Source: Rhodovulum sp. P5
GTDB lineage: Bacteria > Pseudomonadota > Alphaproteobacteria > Rhodobacterales > Rhodobacteraceae
DNA length: 64,000 nucleotides
NCBI RefSeq assembly: GCF_002079305.1
Contig: NZ_CP015039.1
Location: forward strand, 2,067,501 to 2,131,500
Reading direction: 5' to 3'
Made by a program: the position numbers and the translations under genes. The number at the start of each line of letters is the position of its first letter. The stretch's first letter is position 1. The notes under the pieces are model-generated. The model saw nothing but the letters and a program-made list of their open reading frames with translations, did no database searches and was not told the origin of the DNA. Shown piece after piece: positions 9,083 to 18,772 of the stretch.

Positions 9083-9670
9083 TCAGTCCGCGGGAAACGG
9101 AAACCGCTCCGTATCGCCACGGATATACAGCGGATGCTGCGCCGAGCCGTCCTTGTTGAGCTTGAGCGCCATCAAGGGCTTGCCGGTCGCGCGCAAGGCG
9201 GTAAGCGTCTCTTCGACGATAGGGGCATATCGCTTGTGGAGCTTGCCATAGGCGAGAAGGATTTCTTCGGCCTGCGATGCCTCCCGCAGGATGGCTGGCA
9301 GGTTTTCGACGCTTCGCGCAACCTTTGGGTCGTGCGGCACGTCCTTGGGGCTGGTGGCGCGCCAATCCAGCATGTTCACCTTGACGTAGCGGGTAAAGCC
9401 CCAGCGCCGTGCAAAGCGCAGTTCCTTGTCGCAGGTCGGGTCAGAGACATCCGCCCGGGCGACCGAGGGATTCTGACCGACGAACAGGATCGTGCGCGGC
9501 GCCTGCCCCTCCGGCGTCCAGTCGCGGGACAGGGTTTGCCGGTATCGCCCGCATTCCGAAAAGGTCGCGCCGCCAAGAACGCCGTCGGGCAGCCGAATAT
9601 GAACCTTGCCGCCCGGGTCGTGAAGGGCATGCGCATGTTCATTGGCCGATCTGATGCCACCGGATGTCAT
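9083..9670 (-). CDS. DUF1643 family protein
   Basis: 195 residues from the ATG at 9670. The core LFVGQNPSVARADVSDPT matches the DUF1643 signature (L/V-G-x-NPS-x-A-x-x-x-x-DPT), followed by the family's RWGFTRYVKVNMLDWRATSPKD stretch (given here only as motif order), so the assignment is good although no biochemical function is established for the family. A longer frame starts at 9742, but its first 24 residues look non-coding. The start is not well marked by a ribosome binding site. It runs toward the che operon on the same strand, 341 bases away, and is probably a separate unit. No signal peptide or membrane segment. Confidence 0.75.
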   Translation of the reverse strand: MTSGGIRSANEHAHALHDPGGKVHIRLPDGVLGGATFSECGRYRQTLSRDWTPEGQAPRTILFVGQNPSVARADVSDPTCDKELRFARRWGFTRYVKVNMLDWRATSPKDVPHDPKVARSVENLPAILREASQAEEILLAYGKLHKRYAPIVEETLTALRATGKPLMALKLNKDGSAQHPLYIRGDTERFPFPAD

Positions 9671-9749
9671 GGCCGTATCGCGCCAAGGACAGGAGTGCTG
9701 TTGCCGATCATCCGTCCCCTTTCCTTCCGGGCGGCCCCGCAAACAAGAT

Positions 9750-9782
9750 CGGGGCCTGCCGCATGTCTTGCCGCAGGCCCCG
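9750..9782 (-). terminator. hairpin downstream of serA
   Basis: Ten-base-pair GC-rich stem (arms 9750-9759 and 9773-9782, CGGGGCCTGC with GCAGGCCCCG) about 20 bases after the serA stop. On the minus strand it is followed by a short T-rich stretch (ATCTTGTTTG), so it is a moderate intrinsic terminator. Confidence 0.6.
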
Positions 9783-9802
9783 GGATTGTCAAACGGGCTG
9801 GA

Positions 9803-11398
9803 TCAGTTCACCGCGAATTCCAGCGGGCGCACCTGCTGGAACAGGCCGGTGGCGAACAGTTCTTCCTGAACATGCAGCGGCAGCGGCTGGTCGAGGTAGA
9901 GAAGCGCGATCGCGCTTTCGCCGATTCCGGTCCGGCCGAGGGTAAAGTTGGCGATGTTCACGCCATGCGCCCCCATGGTCGCGCCAAGGGCACCGATGAT
10001 GCCGGGCACGTCCTTGTTGGTAGTGTAGAGCATGTGCTCGCCGATCTCGGCATCGATGTTGATGCCCTTGATCTGGATGAAGCGCGGCTTGCCGTCCGAG
10101 AACACGGTGCCCGCGATCGAGCGTTCGCGGCTGTCGGTGACGACGGTCAGCTTGATATAGCCGTCGAAGGTGCCCGACTTGCCCTGCGTCGTGGTAGAGG
10201 TCGCAACGCCGCGTTCCTTGGCCACGACCGGGGCAGAGACCATGTTGATCTCGGGGTTCGCGGGTTTCAGGACACCCGCGATGGCCGCGGCGTTCAGGGC
10301 GGCGGTGTTCATCTCGGCGGCGACACCATCATAAAGGATGTTGATCGCCTTGATCGGCTCATCGGTCATCTGCCCGACGAACGCGCCCAGATGCCCGGCC
10401 AGCTTGATCCACGGGCCCATCACCTTGGCCTCTTCGGCGGTGATCGACGGCATGTTGATCGCGTTGGTCACGGCACCCGTCAGCAGGTAGTCCGACATCT
10501 GCTCGGCCACCTGAAGCGCCACGTTTTCCTGCGCCTCGGTGGTGGACGCACCAAGATGCGGCGTGACGACGACATTGGGCAGGTTGAACAGCACGTTGTC
10601 CTTGGCCGGTTCTTCGGCGAAGACGTCGAACGCCGCGCCGGCGACATGGCCCTCTTTCAGAAGTTCGGCCAGCGCGGCCTCGTCCACCAGACCGCCGCGG
10701 GCACAGTTGACGATGCGCACACCCTTCTTGGTCTTCTTCAGGTTCTCGGCCGACAGGATGTTTGCCGTCTTCTCGGTCATCGGCACATGCAGGGTGATGA
10801 AATCGGCGCGCTTCAGCGCCTCGTCCAGTTCCACCTTGTGCACGCCCAGCTTGGCGGCGCGCTCTTCCGACAGGAACGGGTCATAGGCCAGCACCTTCAT
10901 CTTCAGGCCCAGCGCCCGGTCGGCCACGATGGAGCCGATATTGCCGCAGCCGATCAGGCCCAGCGTCTTACCGGTCAGTTCCACGCCCATGAAGCGGGAC
11001 TTTTCCCACTTGCCGGCATGGGTGGAGGCATTGGCCTCGGGGATTTGACGGGCCACCGCCATCATCATCGAAATCGCGTGCTCGGCCGTGGTGATGGAGT
11101 TGCCGAAGGGCGTGTTCATCACGATGATGCCCTTCTTCGACGCGGCGTTCAGGTCCACATTGTCGACACCGATCCCGGCGCGGCCGATGACTTTCAGGTT
11201 GTCCGCAGCTTCCAGCAGCTTTTCGGTGGCCTTGGTGGCCGAGCGGATGGCAAGGCCGTCATACTTGCCGATCACCTCTTGCAGTTTTTCCTTGTCCTTG
11301 CCGAGGTCGGGCATGAAGTCGACCTCGACCCCGCGGTCGCGGAAGATCTGCACGGCGGTTTCAGAGAGCTTGTCGGATACGAGAACTTTGGGGGCCAT
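9803..11398 (-). CDS. serA: D-3-phosphoglycerate dehydrogenase
   Basis: First step of serine synthesis: oxidises 3-phosphoglycerate to 3-phosphohydroxypyruvate with NAD+. 531 residues, the long (type I) form: substrate/NAD domains at about 1-315 with the dinucleotide motif GLIGCGNIGS (147-156), catalytic Arg in NCARGG and His in PHLGAST; an intervening ASB-type domain; and a C-terminal ACT domain (about 455-531, VPGIIGALGATMGAHGVNI) that usually gives serine feedback. It lies 99 bases downstream of serC on the same strand, forming a serCA operon with two strong hairpins in the gap. Confidence 0.97.
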   Translation of the reverse strand: MAPKVLVSDKLSETAVQIFRDRGVEVDFMPDLGKDKEKLQEVIGKYDGLAIRSATKATEKLLEAADNLKVIGRAGIGVDNVDLNAASKKGIIVMNTPFGNSITTAEHAISMMMAVARQIPEANASTHAGKWEKSRFMGVELTGKTLGLIGCGNIGSIVADRALGLKMKVLAYDPFLSEERAAKLGVHKVELDEALKRADFITLHVPMTEKTANILSAENLKKTKKGVRIVNCARGGLVDEAALAELLKEGHVAGAAFDVFAEEPAKDNVLFNLPNVVVTPHLGASTTEAQENVALQVAEQMSDYLLTGAVTNAINMPSITAEEAKVMGPWIKLAGHLGAFVGQMTDEPIKAINILYDGVAAEMNTAALNAAAIAGVLKPANPEINMVSAPVVAKERGVATSTTTQGKSGTFDGYIKLTVVTDSRERSIAGTVFSDGKPRFIQIKGINIDAEIGEHMLYTTNKDVPGIIGALGATMGAHGVNIANFTLGRTGIGESAIALLYLDQPLPLHVQEELFATGLFQQVRPLEFAVN

Positions 11399-11430
11399 GG
11401 TGGCGAGTCCTTGAATAAAGGGGGTGTCGC

Positions 11431-11491
11431 GCCCCGGGGTCGCACCCGGGGCCTCTTGGGCAGGGGGAAGGTCCCGGGTCAGGCCCGGGAC
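11431..11491. repeat. two tandem perfect hairpins between serC and serA
   Basis: Arms 11431-11438/11445-11452 (GCCCCGGG with CCCGGGGC) and 11471-11478/11484-11491 (GTCCCGGG with CCCGGGAC). Both are perfect 8-bp stems with 5-6 base loops. No U-tract follows on the minus strand, so they are more likely mRNA-stabilising or pause elements than terminators; they could lower serA relative to serC. Confidence 0.6.
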
Positions 11492-11497
11492 GGGATG

Positions 11498-12652
<1,155 letters not shown>

Positions 12653-12707
12653 TGCTGGTATCCTTCCAGATATTCGCCCCTCGTTGGGGAGGGGTGTCCC
12701 ACCGCCG

Positions 12708-12736
12708 CCTATACGGCAACCCTTTGGAATCAGCAA
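12708..12736 (-). promoter_or_regulatory. predicted sigma-70 promoter of serCA
   Basis: Minus strand: TTGCTG (12731-12736), 17-base spacer, TATAGG (12708-12713). Position fits a leader of about 50 bases before serC. The leader contains a small perfect hairpin (CCCCTC/GAGGGG, 12677-12694) whose role is unknown. Confidence 0.55.
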
Positions 12737-12908
12737 GCGTCTTGATGAGGCGGCAGCGCGCTTGCGCAGGATGTCGCAGAACGATGCGGGAACCGCGCCG
12801 CGCGCCGACACCCTTTGCCCTTGCCCGCTTTACCCTTGTCCGGCCCCTTGCCGGGGCGCGACGGATCCTCTAGGCCACGCCGCCATACCCGTTCAAGGAC
12901 ATGCCGCC

Positions 12909-14162
12909 ATGACCGCCCCAACGCTTGCCCTCGACTTCGGGACATCGAATTCCGCCGCGGCGCTCCTTGTGGATAGGCGGGTTCGGCGCCTGGAAATCGA
13001 GGCCGGGGCGGACACCCTGCCCACCGCGGTCTTCCTGCCGACGGATGGTGCCGACATGCGGATCGGCGCGGCGGCAGAGGCCGCCCTGACCGGCGACGAG
13101 GACGGGCGCTATATGCGCGCCTTGAAAAGCGTGCTCGGCACGCCGCTGTTTCACGAAGACCGCCTGATCGCGGGCAAGCGCCGGACGCTGGGCGATATCG
13201 TCACGGCCTTTCTGGCCGAGGTGAAGGCCCGGGCCGAAGCCGCCGCAGGGATACCCTTCGCCAATGTCCTGTCGGGACGGCCGGTTCATTTCCATTCGGA
13301 CGATGCCAGCCGCGATGCCCGGGCAGAGGAGGACCTGCGCGCCTGCTACCTTGCTGCCGGATTCAACAAGGTCGACTTCATTTTCGAACCAGAGGCCGCG
13401 GCCCATGCCACCCGCACGACCGAAGCGCGAGAGGAAACCCGGCTGATCGTCGATATCGGCGGCGGCACCTCTGACTTCTCGGTCGTGCTACTCGGCGCCG
13501 ACCGGGTTGACGTCATGGCCAGCCACGGCATCCGGCTGGGCGGCACGGATTTCGACCATGCGGTGTCGATGGCCCATGCGATGCCCCAACTGGGACTGGG
13601 CGGAGAACTGCGCCGCGCCTTCGGCGAGGGGCTGCTGCCGGTGCCGCGGGCACTGTTCGTCGATCTGTCCACCTGGGCGATGATCCCCTTCCTTTACAGT
13701 CGTGACACCGAACGCATGGTCGCCGACCTGGTGCGCCACGCGGTCGAGCCTGCCCCACTTGAACGGCTTGCCACCGTGATCGAACACCGGCTGGGCCATG
13801 ACCTGGCCTTCGCGGTCGAGCGGGGCAAGATCGCCGCCAATATGGGCACACCCAACGCACGGATCGACATGACCTGCGTGGAGCGTGGCGTCGCGGTGCC
13901 GATCACCGCGGGAACCTTGAACGCCGCGCTCACCCCCTATCGCGACGGGCTGAGAACGGCGCTTTACGAGACCCTGTTCCATGCCCGGGTGACGCCCGCC
14001 GACATCGCCTCGGTCGTTCTGGTCGGCGGCTCCAGCCTGATGTCGCTGGTCGAGGACGAAACCCGCGCCGTCTGCCCGGGGGCCCGGCTGATCCGCTCTG
14101 ACGCCTTCACGGCGGTGGTCGATGGCATTGCCCTTGCCACGAGGCTTTCGGGAAGGCGCTAA
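12909..14162 (+). CDS. Hsp70-family (YegD-like) ATPase
   Basis: 417 residues from the ATG at 12909 (AAGGA ten bases upstream). It has the actin-like ATPase motifs of DnaK: phosphate-1 LALDFGTSNSA (residues 5-16), phosphate-2 VDIGGGTSDFSVV, and the adenosine motif VLVGGSSLM near the C-terminus. The protein ends after the ATPase domain, so the DnaK substrate-binding domain is missing, as in YegD-type proteins. Clients and function are unknown. It is divergent from serC and is followed by the Pho-box operon, with which it shares strand but probably not regulation. Confidence 0.85.
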   Translation: MTAPTLALDFGTSNSAAALLVDRRVRRLEIEAGADTLPTAVFLPTDGADMRIGAAAEAALTGDEDGRYMRALKSVLGTPLFHEDRLIAGKRRTLGDIVTAFLAEVKARAEAAAGIPFANVLSGRPVHFHSDDASRDARAEEDLRACYLAAGFNKVDFIFEPEAAAHATRTTEAREETRLIVDIGGGTSDFSVVLLGADRVDVMASHGIRLGGTDFDHAVSMAHAMPQLGLGGELRRAFGEGLLPVPRALFVDLSTWAMIPFLYSRDTERMVADLVRHAVEPAPLERLATVIEHRLGHDLAFAVERGKIAANMGTPNARIDMTCVERGVAVPITAGTLNAALTPYRDGLRTALYETLFHARVTPADIASVVLVGGSSLMSLVEDETRAVCPGARLIRSDAFTAVVDGIALATRLSGRR

Positions 14163-14214
14163 CCCCGGCAGGGCTGCAAGCGCGTCCCCCGCCGAGGGGC
14201 TGCCCGATAGCCGC

Positions 14215-14254
14215 CTGTCATCCCCCTGTCACAGAACCTTAGCGCGACCGTCAA
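14215..14254 (+). promoter_or_regulatory. Pho box (PhoB binding site)
   Basis: Two 7-base direct repeats CTGTCAT (14215-14221) and CTGTCAC (14226-14232), separated by CCCC, match the PhoB consensus CTGTCAT-N4-CTGTCAT in 13 of 14 positions. The 11-base period continues weakly: CCTTAGC (14237-14243) and CCGTCAA (14248-14254). It lies 72-111 bases before the start of the ABC operon on the same strand. In Pho promoters the box replaces the -35 element; a confident -10 was not located. Confidence 0.8.
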
Positions 14255-14325
14255 CGTTCAGCGATCCGATTGTCATGCGGTCTGGATATCAGAACACACC
14301 GTTTCCGCATCCGGGGGTCATCCGA

Positions 14326-15669
14326 ATGAAATCTGCTCTGCTCGCCGCAACCGCCGCCCTTGCGCTGGCCAATGCCGCACCCGCCTTCGCCGAAGACATC
14401 ACCGTCAAGCTCTGGTCGATGGCCGACCGCTCCGGTCCCTTGCGGGCGGGCAATATCGTGACCGCCGCCGACGAACTCAACGCCATGCTTGAGGCGGCCG
14501 GTTCCGAAAACCGGGTCAAGATCGAACTGATCGAAACCAACTCCAAGGGCTTTGACGCCGACGCGCTGGATCTGCTGAAGGCGCATTCGGTGGGCGAAAC
14601 CCCCGACATCGCCGTGGCCGCCCATGAATGGATCGGCTCCTTCGTCGAGGCGGGCCTTGCCGCGAACCTTGAAGACCACATCACCGGCAACGAGGTTCTC
14701 TACGCCGACATCATCCCGAACCTCTGGAACGCGGTGAAGTACAAGGGCGAGCGCTACGGCATCCCGCAGGACTCCGAGGTCCGGATGTTCTTCGTCAACA
14801 ACGACATCCTGCGCGCCATGGGCAAGTCGGAAGACTTCATCACCGCCCTGCCCGGTCAGGTCGAGGCGGGGGAGTTCACCATGTACGACTGGTGCGACCT
14901 TGCGGCCGAGGCGGTCGACAGCGGCGCGGCCAAATATGGCTGGGTGCACCGCCCGAACGTCGGCCCCGACTTTCAGATGGCGATGGCCAGCTTCGGCATC
15001 GACATCTACAACGAAGACGAGGCCAAGCTGCAGATCACCAAGGACGGTCTGACCGAGTATTACAAATGGCTCGGCTACTGCGTGAACAACGGATCGCTGC
15101 CCGCCGACATGACCTCGTGGTCCTGGGACAGCACCCATGCCGCCTTCCGCGGGGGCGAGGCGATGGGCAAGTTCCACGGCATCTGGAACGTGGGCAAACA
15201 GCTTGAAAGCTTTGGCCTGACGGGCAAGGACGACTATTTCCACAAGCTGACATGGATCCACGCACCGGCCGGTGAAAAGGGCGGGGCGCCGAAGAACCTC
15301 AGCCACCCGATCGTCTATATCGTCGGTGATACCGAGAACAAGGACTTGGCCGCGATGCTGGTCGCGCTGGCCAGCCAGCCTGTGCTGAACACCCGCCACG
15401 CCATCGGCACCAACCACACGCCGATCAATTTCGGCCAGGTGGCCATGCCCGAATTCCAGGAAAAGGGCTGGGCGCTGATCGCCGGCACGCCGATGCTGAA
15501 ATACTCGGAATTCATGCCGAACCACGCCAAGATCGGCCAGTACAACGCGATCACCTATTCCGGTGTTCAGGCTGTCGAAACCGGCGAGATGACCCCCGAA
15601 GACGCCGCCGAGATGGTGCTTGAAGAGCTCGAGATCGAGCTTGGCGACGACGTCATCATCCTCGACTGA
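14326..15669 (+). CDS. ABC transporter periplasmic substrate-binding protein (UgpB/family 1)
   Basis: 447 residues. Start at the ATG directly before a classic signal peptide (residues 1-22, cleavage after AFA). The mature protein has the sugar/glycerol-phosphate binding-protein layout, with VKLWSMAD near the N-terminus, a long lobe I with DIAVAAHEWIGSFVEAGL, and the WSWDSTHAAFRGGEAMGKFHG region in lobe II. It is the first gene of a seven-gene plus-strand operon and is followed by a hairpin. The ligand cannot be read directly; the Pho box and three downstream phosphodiesterase-type enzymes make a glycerophosphodiester or related phospho-compound more likely than a plain sugar. Confidence 0.88.
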   Translation: MKSALLAATAALALANAAPAFAEDITVKLWSMADRSGPLRAGNIVTAADELNAMLEAAGSENRVKIELIETNSKGFDADALDLLKAHSVGETPDIAVAAHEWIGSFVEAGLAANLEDHITGNEVLYADIIPNLWNAVKYKGERYGIPQDSEVRMFFVNNDILRAMGKSEDFITALPGQVEAGEFTMYDWCDLAAEAVDSGAAKYGWVHRPNVGPDFQMAMASFGIDIYNEDEAKLQITKDGLTEYYKWLGYCVNNGSLPADMTSWSWDSTHAAFRGGEAMGKFHGIWNVGKQLESFGLTGKDDYFHKLTWIHAPAGEKGGAPKNLSHPIVYIVGDTENKDLAAMLVALASQPVLNTRHAIGTNHTPINFGQVAMPEFQEKGWALIAGTPMLKYSEFMPNHAKIGQYNAITYSGVQAVETGEMTPEDAAEMVLEELEIELGDDVIILD

Positions 15670-15678
15670 CGCAAGGTC

Positions 15679-15708
15679 CCGCTCCCTCCGATCCAAAGGG
15701 GGGAGCGG
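15679..15708 (+). repeat. hairpin between binding-protein gene and permease gene
   Basis: Perfect 8-bp stem (CCGCTCCC 15679-15686 with GGGAGCGG 15701-15708), no U-tract. Such a structure after a binding-protein gene usually protects the upstream mRNA and lowers downstream expression. Confidence 0.6.
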
Positions 15709-15717
15709 CTGCCAGAG

Positions 15718-16662
15718 ATGACAGAAGCAAACCGCCGCGCCCTAGCCGACAAGGCCCTGTTCCTGGGGCCGGCGGCCTTGTTGCTGGTGCTGTTCTTCCT
15801 TGCGCCGATCTTCGTCAACTTCTTCGTGGCGTTCTCGGACATGGCGCAAACCGTCCGGTTCGACGACTTTCCGACCACGAAACAGTTCAACAAGCTGGGC
15901 CATCTCGACCCCGAGGCCTTTCTGGGCATCGATCTGCGGCGGTCCTTCTACAAGGCGTTGATGCTGACGCTGGTCTTCGTGGTGCTGACGCTGGGCCTTT
16001 TCAACGTCACCTTCGCGCTGATCCTTGCCCTTGCGACCACGGCGATCCCACCCCGGATGGGCGCGTTCTTCCGCGCGGTGTGGCTCTTGCCGCGGATGAG
16101 CCCCTCGGTCGTCTATGCACTGCTTTGGCTGTGGGTCATCGATTCCAGCGAACGGGGGCTTTTCAACCAGATCGTGATGTTCGCGGGACTGCCGCAGATG
16201 AACCTGAAGCTCGACCACCCGATGGCGGTGATCGTGGTGGCCAACGGGCTGATCGGGGCGTCCCTGGGCGTGATCATCTTCACCAGTGCGATCCGGTCGA
16301 TCCCCGAACATCTGTTCCATGCCGCCCGCGCCGACGGGGCCGGGCCGCTGTCCATTGCGCGCCATGTCGTGCTGCCCGCGCTGCGTTGGCCGATCAGCTA
16401 TATCACGATCTACCAGGCGCTCGCGCTGCTGGTGTCCTTCGAATACATCTTCCTGATCATGGGGCCCGCGCGGTCGACCATGACCATGGCGATGCTGTCC
16501 TATACCAAGTCGCTGGCGCCCCAGATCGGCGGGGGGCAATACGCCTATGGCGCCGCCATCGCGACGATCCTGATCGTGATCGGCATCGTGGTGGCCCTTG
16601 TCATGTGGCGGCTGACCAACATGAAGGCGCTGCTGCAGCGCCCTCGGATCGAGGTGCGCTGA
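15718..16662 (+). CDS. ABC transporter permease 1 (MalF/UgpA type)
   Basis: 314-residue inner-membrane protein with about six transmembrane helices (first at about 17-42, LFLGPAALLLVLFFLAPIF). The EAA loop that contacts the ATPase is present at FHAARADGAGPLSIARHVVLP. It carries the extended first periplasmic loop of MalF-type permeases. Its stop overlaps the ATG of permease 2 (TGATG). It forms a heterodimer channel with the next gene product for import of the ligand captured by the binding protein. Confidence 0.92.
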   Translation: MTEANRRALADKALFLGPAALLLVLFFLAPIFVNFFVAFSDMAQTVRFDDFPTTKQFNKLGHLDPEAFLGIDLRRSFYKALMLTLVFVVLTLGLFNVTFALILALATTAIPPRMGAFFRAVWLLPRMSPSVVYALLWLWVIDSSERGLFNQIVMFAGLPQMNLKLDHPMAVIVVANGLIGASLGVIIFTSAIRSIPEHLFHAARADGAGPLSIARHVVLPALRWPISYITIYQALALLVSFEYIFLIMGPARSTMTMAMLSYTKSLAPQIGGGQYAYGAAIATILIVIGIVVALVMWRLTNMKALLQRPRIEVR

Positions 16663-17708
16663 TGACCGCGGTCGACTGGGAAGGACTGGCCCGAAGCGGG
16701 CAACGGGACAGGCGGCTGAGGCAGGGCGCGCTGATCGTCTTTCTGACGGCCGTGTCGATCCCGATTATCCTGCCCTATTTCTGGATGGTGATGATCGCGT
16801 TCACCGCGCGCACCGGCGGGGCGGACAGTGCCACGCTCTGGACCGCTTGCGCGATCCTCGTCCCGGTGACGCTGGGCTATGCCGCGGCCTATCAGGCGCT
16901 GTCGGGCAAGGCGCGGGCCGGGGCCGGGCTGGCCGCAATCGCGGTGGCGGTGGTGCTTCTTTGGGTGTTCCTGCGCGACGACCTGCATCTTTACAACTTC
17001 CGCTTCCTGATCACCCCGAATGTGGTGGAGGACCTGCGCGGGGCCGCCACCGCGGGCGGGCAATTCCCGTGGGTCTGGGACGCGCTGATCAACTCCCTGA
17101 TCCTTGCCAGCAGCCAGACCGTGATCGTCGTGACCGTGTCCACGCTGGCGGGCTATTACCTGTCGCGCTTTGCCTTTGCAGGGCGCGCGGCCTTCCTGCA
17201 ATCGCTGCTGGTGCTGCAGGCGTTCCCGGCCATCACGCTGGTGATCCCGATCTTCCTGATGGTCTACTGGATCGGGCTTTTGAACACGCTGGTGGCCCCG
17301 ATCCTCGTGCTGACGGCGCTGGAACTGCCCTTCTTCATCTTCATCATGAAGGGATTCTTCGACGCCGTGCCGTGGGATATCGAGATGTCGGCCCTGACCG
17401 ACGGCGCCTCGCGCCGACAGGCGTTCCGGATGGTGGTGCTGCCTCAGGTGCGCGTGGGCATGATCGCGGTGGGCGTCTTCTCCTTCATCAAGGGGTGGGA
17501 GGAATACGTCTTTGTCACGGGCCTGCGCACCGGCAACAGCTACTGGGTGATGTCGACATATCTGTATTACGTGCGGGAGGACGTGATGGGTGTGGATTAC
17601 GGGCTGGTGGCGGCAGTGTCGCTGATCTACGTGCTTCCCTCGCTGATCCTGTATCTCTTCGCGCAGAAATACCTCACGCAGATGACCTTGGGCGGGGTGA
17701 AGGGCTGA
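16662..17708 (+). CDS. ABC transporter permease 2 (MalG/UgpE type)
   Basis: 348-residue permease. Helices start at about residue 23; two additional hydrophobic segments (about 55-105) precede the usual five-to-six-helix binding-protein-dependent core. The EAA motif is at EMSALTDGASRRQAFRMVVLP (16 of its core residues conserved). It is longer than MalG by an N-terminal insertion that looks like an extra helix pair. The start ATG overlaps the permease 1 stop by one base and the stop overlaps the ATPase start by one base, so translation is coupled. Confidence 0.92.
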   Translation: MTAVDWEGLARSGQRDRRLRQGALIVFLTAVSIPIILPYFWMVMIAFTARTGGADSATLWTACAILVPVTLGYAAAYQALSGKARAGAGLAAIAVAVVLLWVFLRDDLHLYNFRFLITPNVVEDLRGAATAGGQFPWVWDALINSLILASSQTVIVVTVSTLAGYYLSRFAFAGRAAFLQSLLVLQAFPAITLVIPIFLMVYWIGLLNTLVAPILVLTALELPFFIFIMKGFFDAVPWDIEMSALTDGASRRQAFRMVVLPQVRVGMIAVGVFSFIKGWEEYVFVTGLRTGNSYWVMSTYLYYVREDVMGVDYGLVAAVSLIYVLPSLILYLFAQKYLTQMTLGGVKG

Positions 17709-18772
17709 TGGCACAGGTCGAGATGCGCAACCTGCAAAAGTGCTGGGGCCGGTCGGTCGCGGTGGACGGTGTCAGCCTGACAGTGGAGAACGGCGAATTC
17801 GTCGCGATCCTCGGCCCCTCGGGCTGCGGCAAGTCCACGACCCTGTTCATGCTGTCGGGCGTCTACCAGCCCACGGGCGGAGAGATCCTGTTCGACGGGG
17901 CAGTCGTGAACGAGGTCGAGGCGCGCGACCGAAATGTGGGCATCGTGTTCCAGTCCTACGCGCTCTATCCGAACATGACGGTGTTGCAGAACATCCTGTT
18001 CCCGCTGCGCTTTCAGAAGGCCCCCGATGCCGACACGCGCGCGCGGCAGATGGCCGATCTGGTGCAGGTAGGCGATCTGCTCGACCGCCGGCCCTCTCAG
18101 CTTTCGGGGGGGCAGCAGCAGCGCGTGGCGCTGGCCCGCGCGCTGGTCAAACGCCCGAACCTTCTGCTGCTTGACGAACCGCTGTCCAACCTCGATGCGA
18201 CCCTGCGCCTGACCATGCGGGCCGAGATCCGGCGGATCACGAGAGAGCTTGGCGTGACCACGATCCTCGTCACCCATGACCAGCTGGAGGCCACGACGAT
18301 GGCCGACCGGGTCATCTGCATGAAGGACGGCCGCATCGAACAGGCCGGCCGCGCCGAGGATCTGTACCTGCGTCCCGAAACCCTGTTCGTGGCGGGGTTC
18401 ATCGGGTCACCACCGATGGACCTGATCCCCGGCTCGGTCGTCAACGGACGGCTGGTGGCCGACGCGCCGGCGCTTTCGGTCAACCATGACGGCCCGGTCA
18501 CGCTGGGCATACGTCCGGAAATGCTGAAACCGGCCGAGGCGGGGCTTCCCGTCACCGTTCTGCATGTCGAGGCGATGGGGCGCGAGACGCTGTATTCCGT
18601 CGACAGCGCCCTTGGCCACCTGCGGTTCCTTGAGGCGACCACGCGCCCGCGCTGGCGCGAGGGGGAAAGGCTCTACCTCGACTTCGACCCGGGGGAGGTG
18701 CTGGTCTTCGATCGCGACGGGCAACGCCTGCCCGGCGCCACCGCCCGGCTGGAGGCTCCTGCCCATGCGTAA
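17708..18772 (+). CDS. ABC transporter ATP-binding protein (MalK/UgpC type)
   Basis: 354 residues. Walker A GPSGCGKST, Q-loop FQSYALYPNMTV, signature LSGGQQQRVALARAL, Walker B LLLLDEPLSNLDA and H-switch LVTHDQLEA are all intact. The C-terminal third (about 240-354) is a TOBE/OB regulatory domain as in MalK and UgpC. It energises the two permeases. The stop lies eight bases inside the next gene. Confidence 0.94.
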   Translation: MAQVEMRNLQKCWGRSVAVDGVSLTVENGEFVAILGPSGCGKSTTLFMLSGVYQPTGGEILFDGAVVNEVEARDRNVGIVFQSYALYPNMTVLQNILFPLRFQKAPDADTRARQMADLVQVGDLLDRRPSQLSGGQQQRVALARALVKRPNLLLLDEPLSNLDATLRLTMRAEIRRITRELGVTTILVTHDQLEATTMADRVICMKDGRIEQAGRAEDLYLRPETLFVAGFIGSPPMDLIPGSVVNGRLVADAPALSVNHDGPVTLGIRPEMLKPAEAGLPVTVLHVEAMGRETLYSVDSALGHLRFLEATTRPRWREGERLYLDFDPGEVLVFDRDGQRLPGATARLEAPAHA

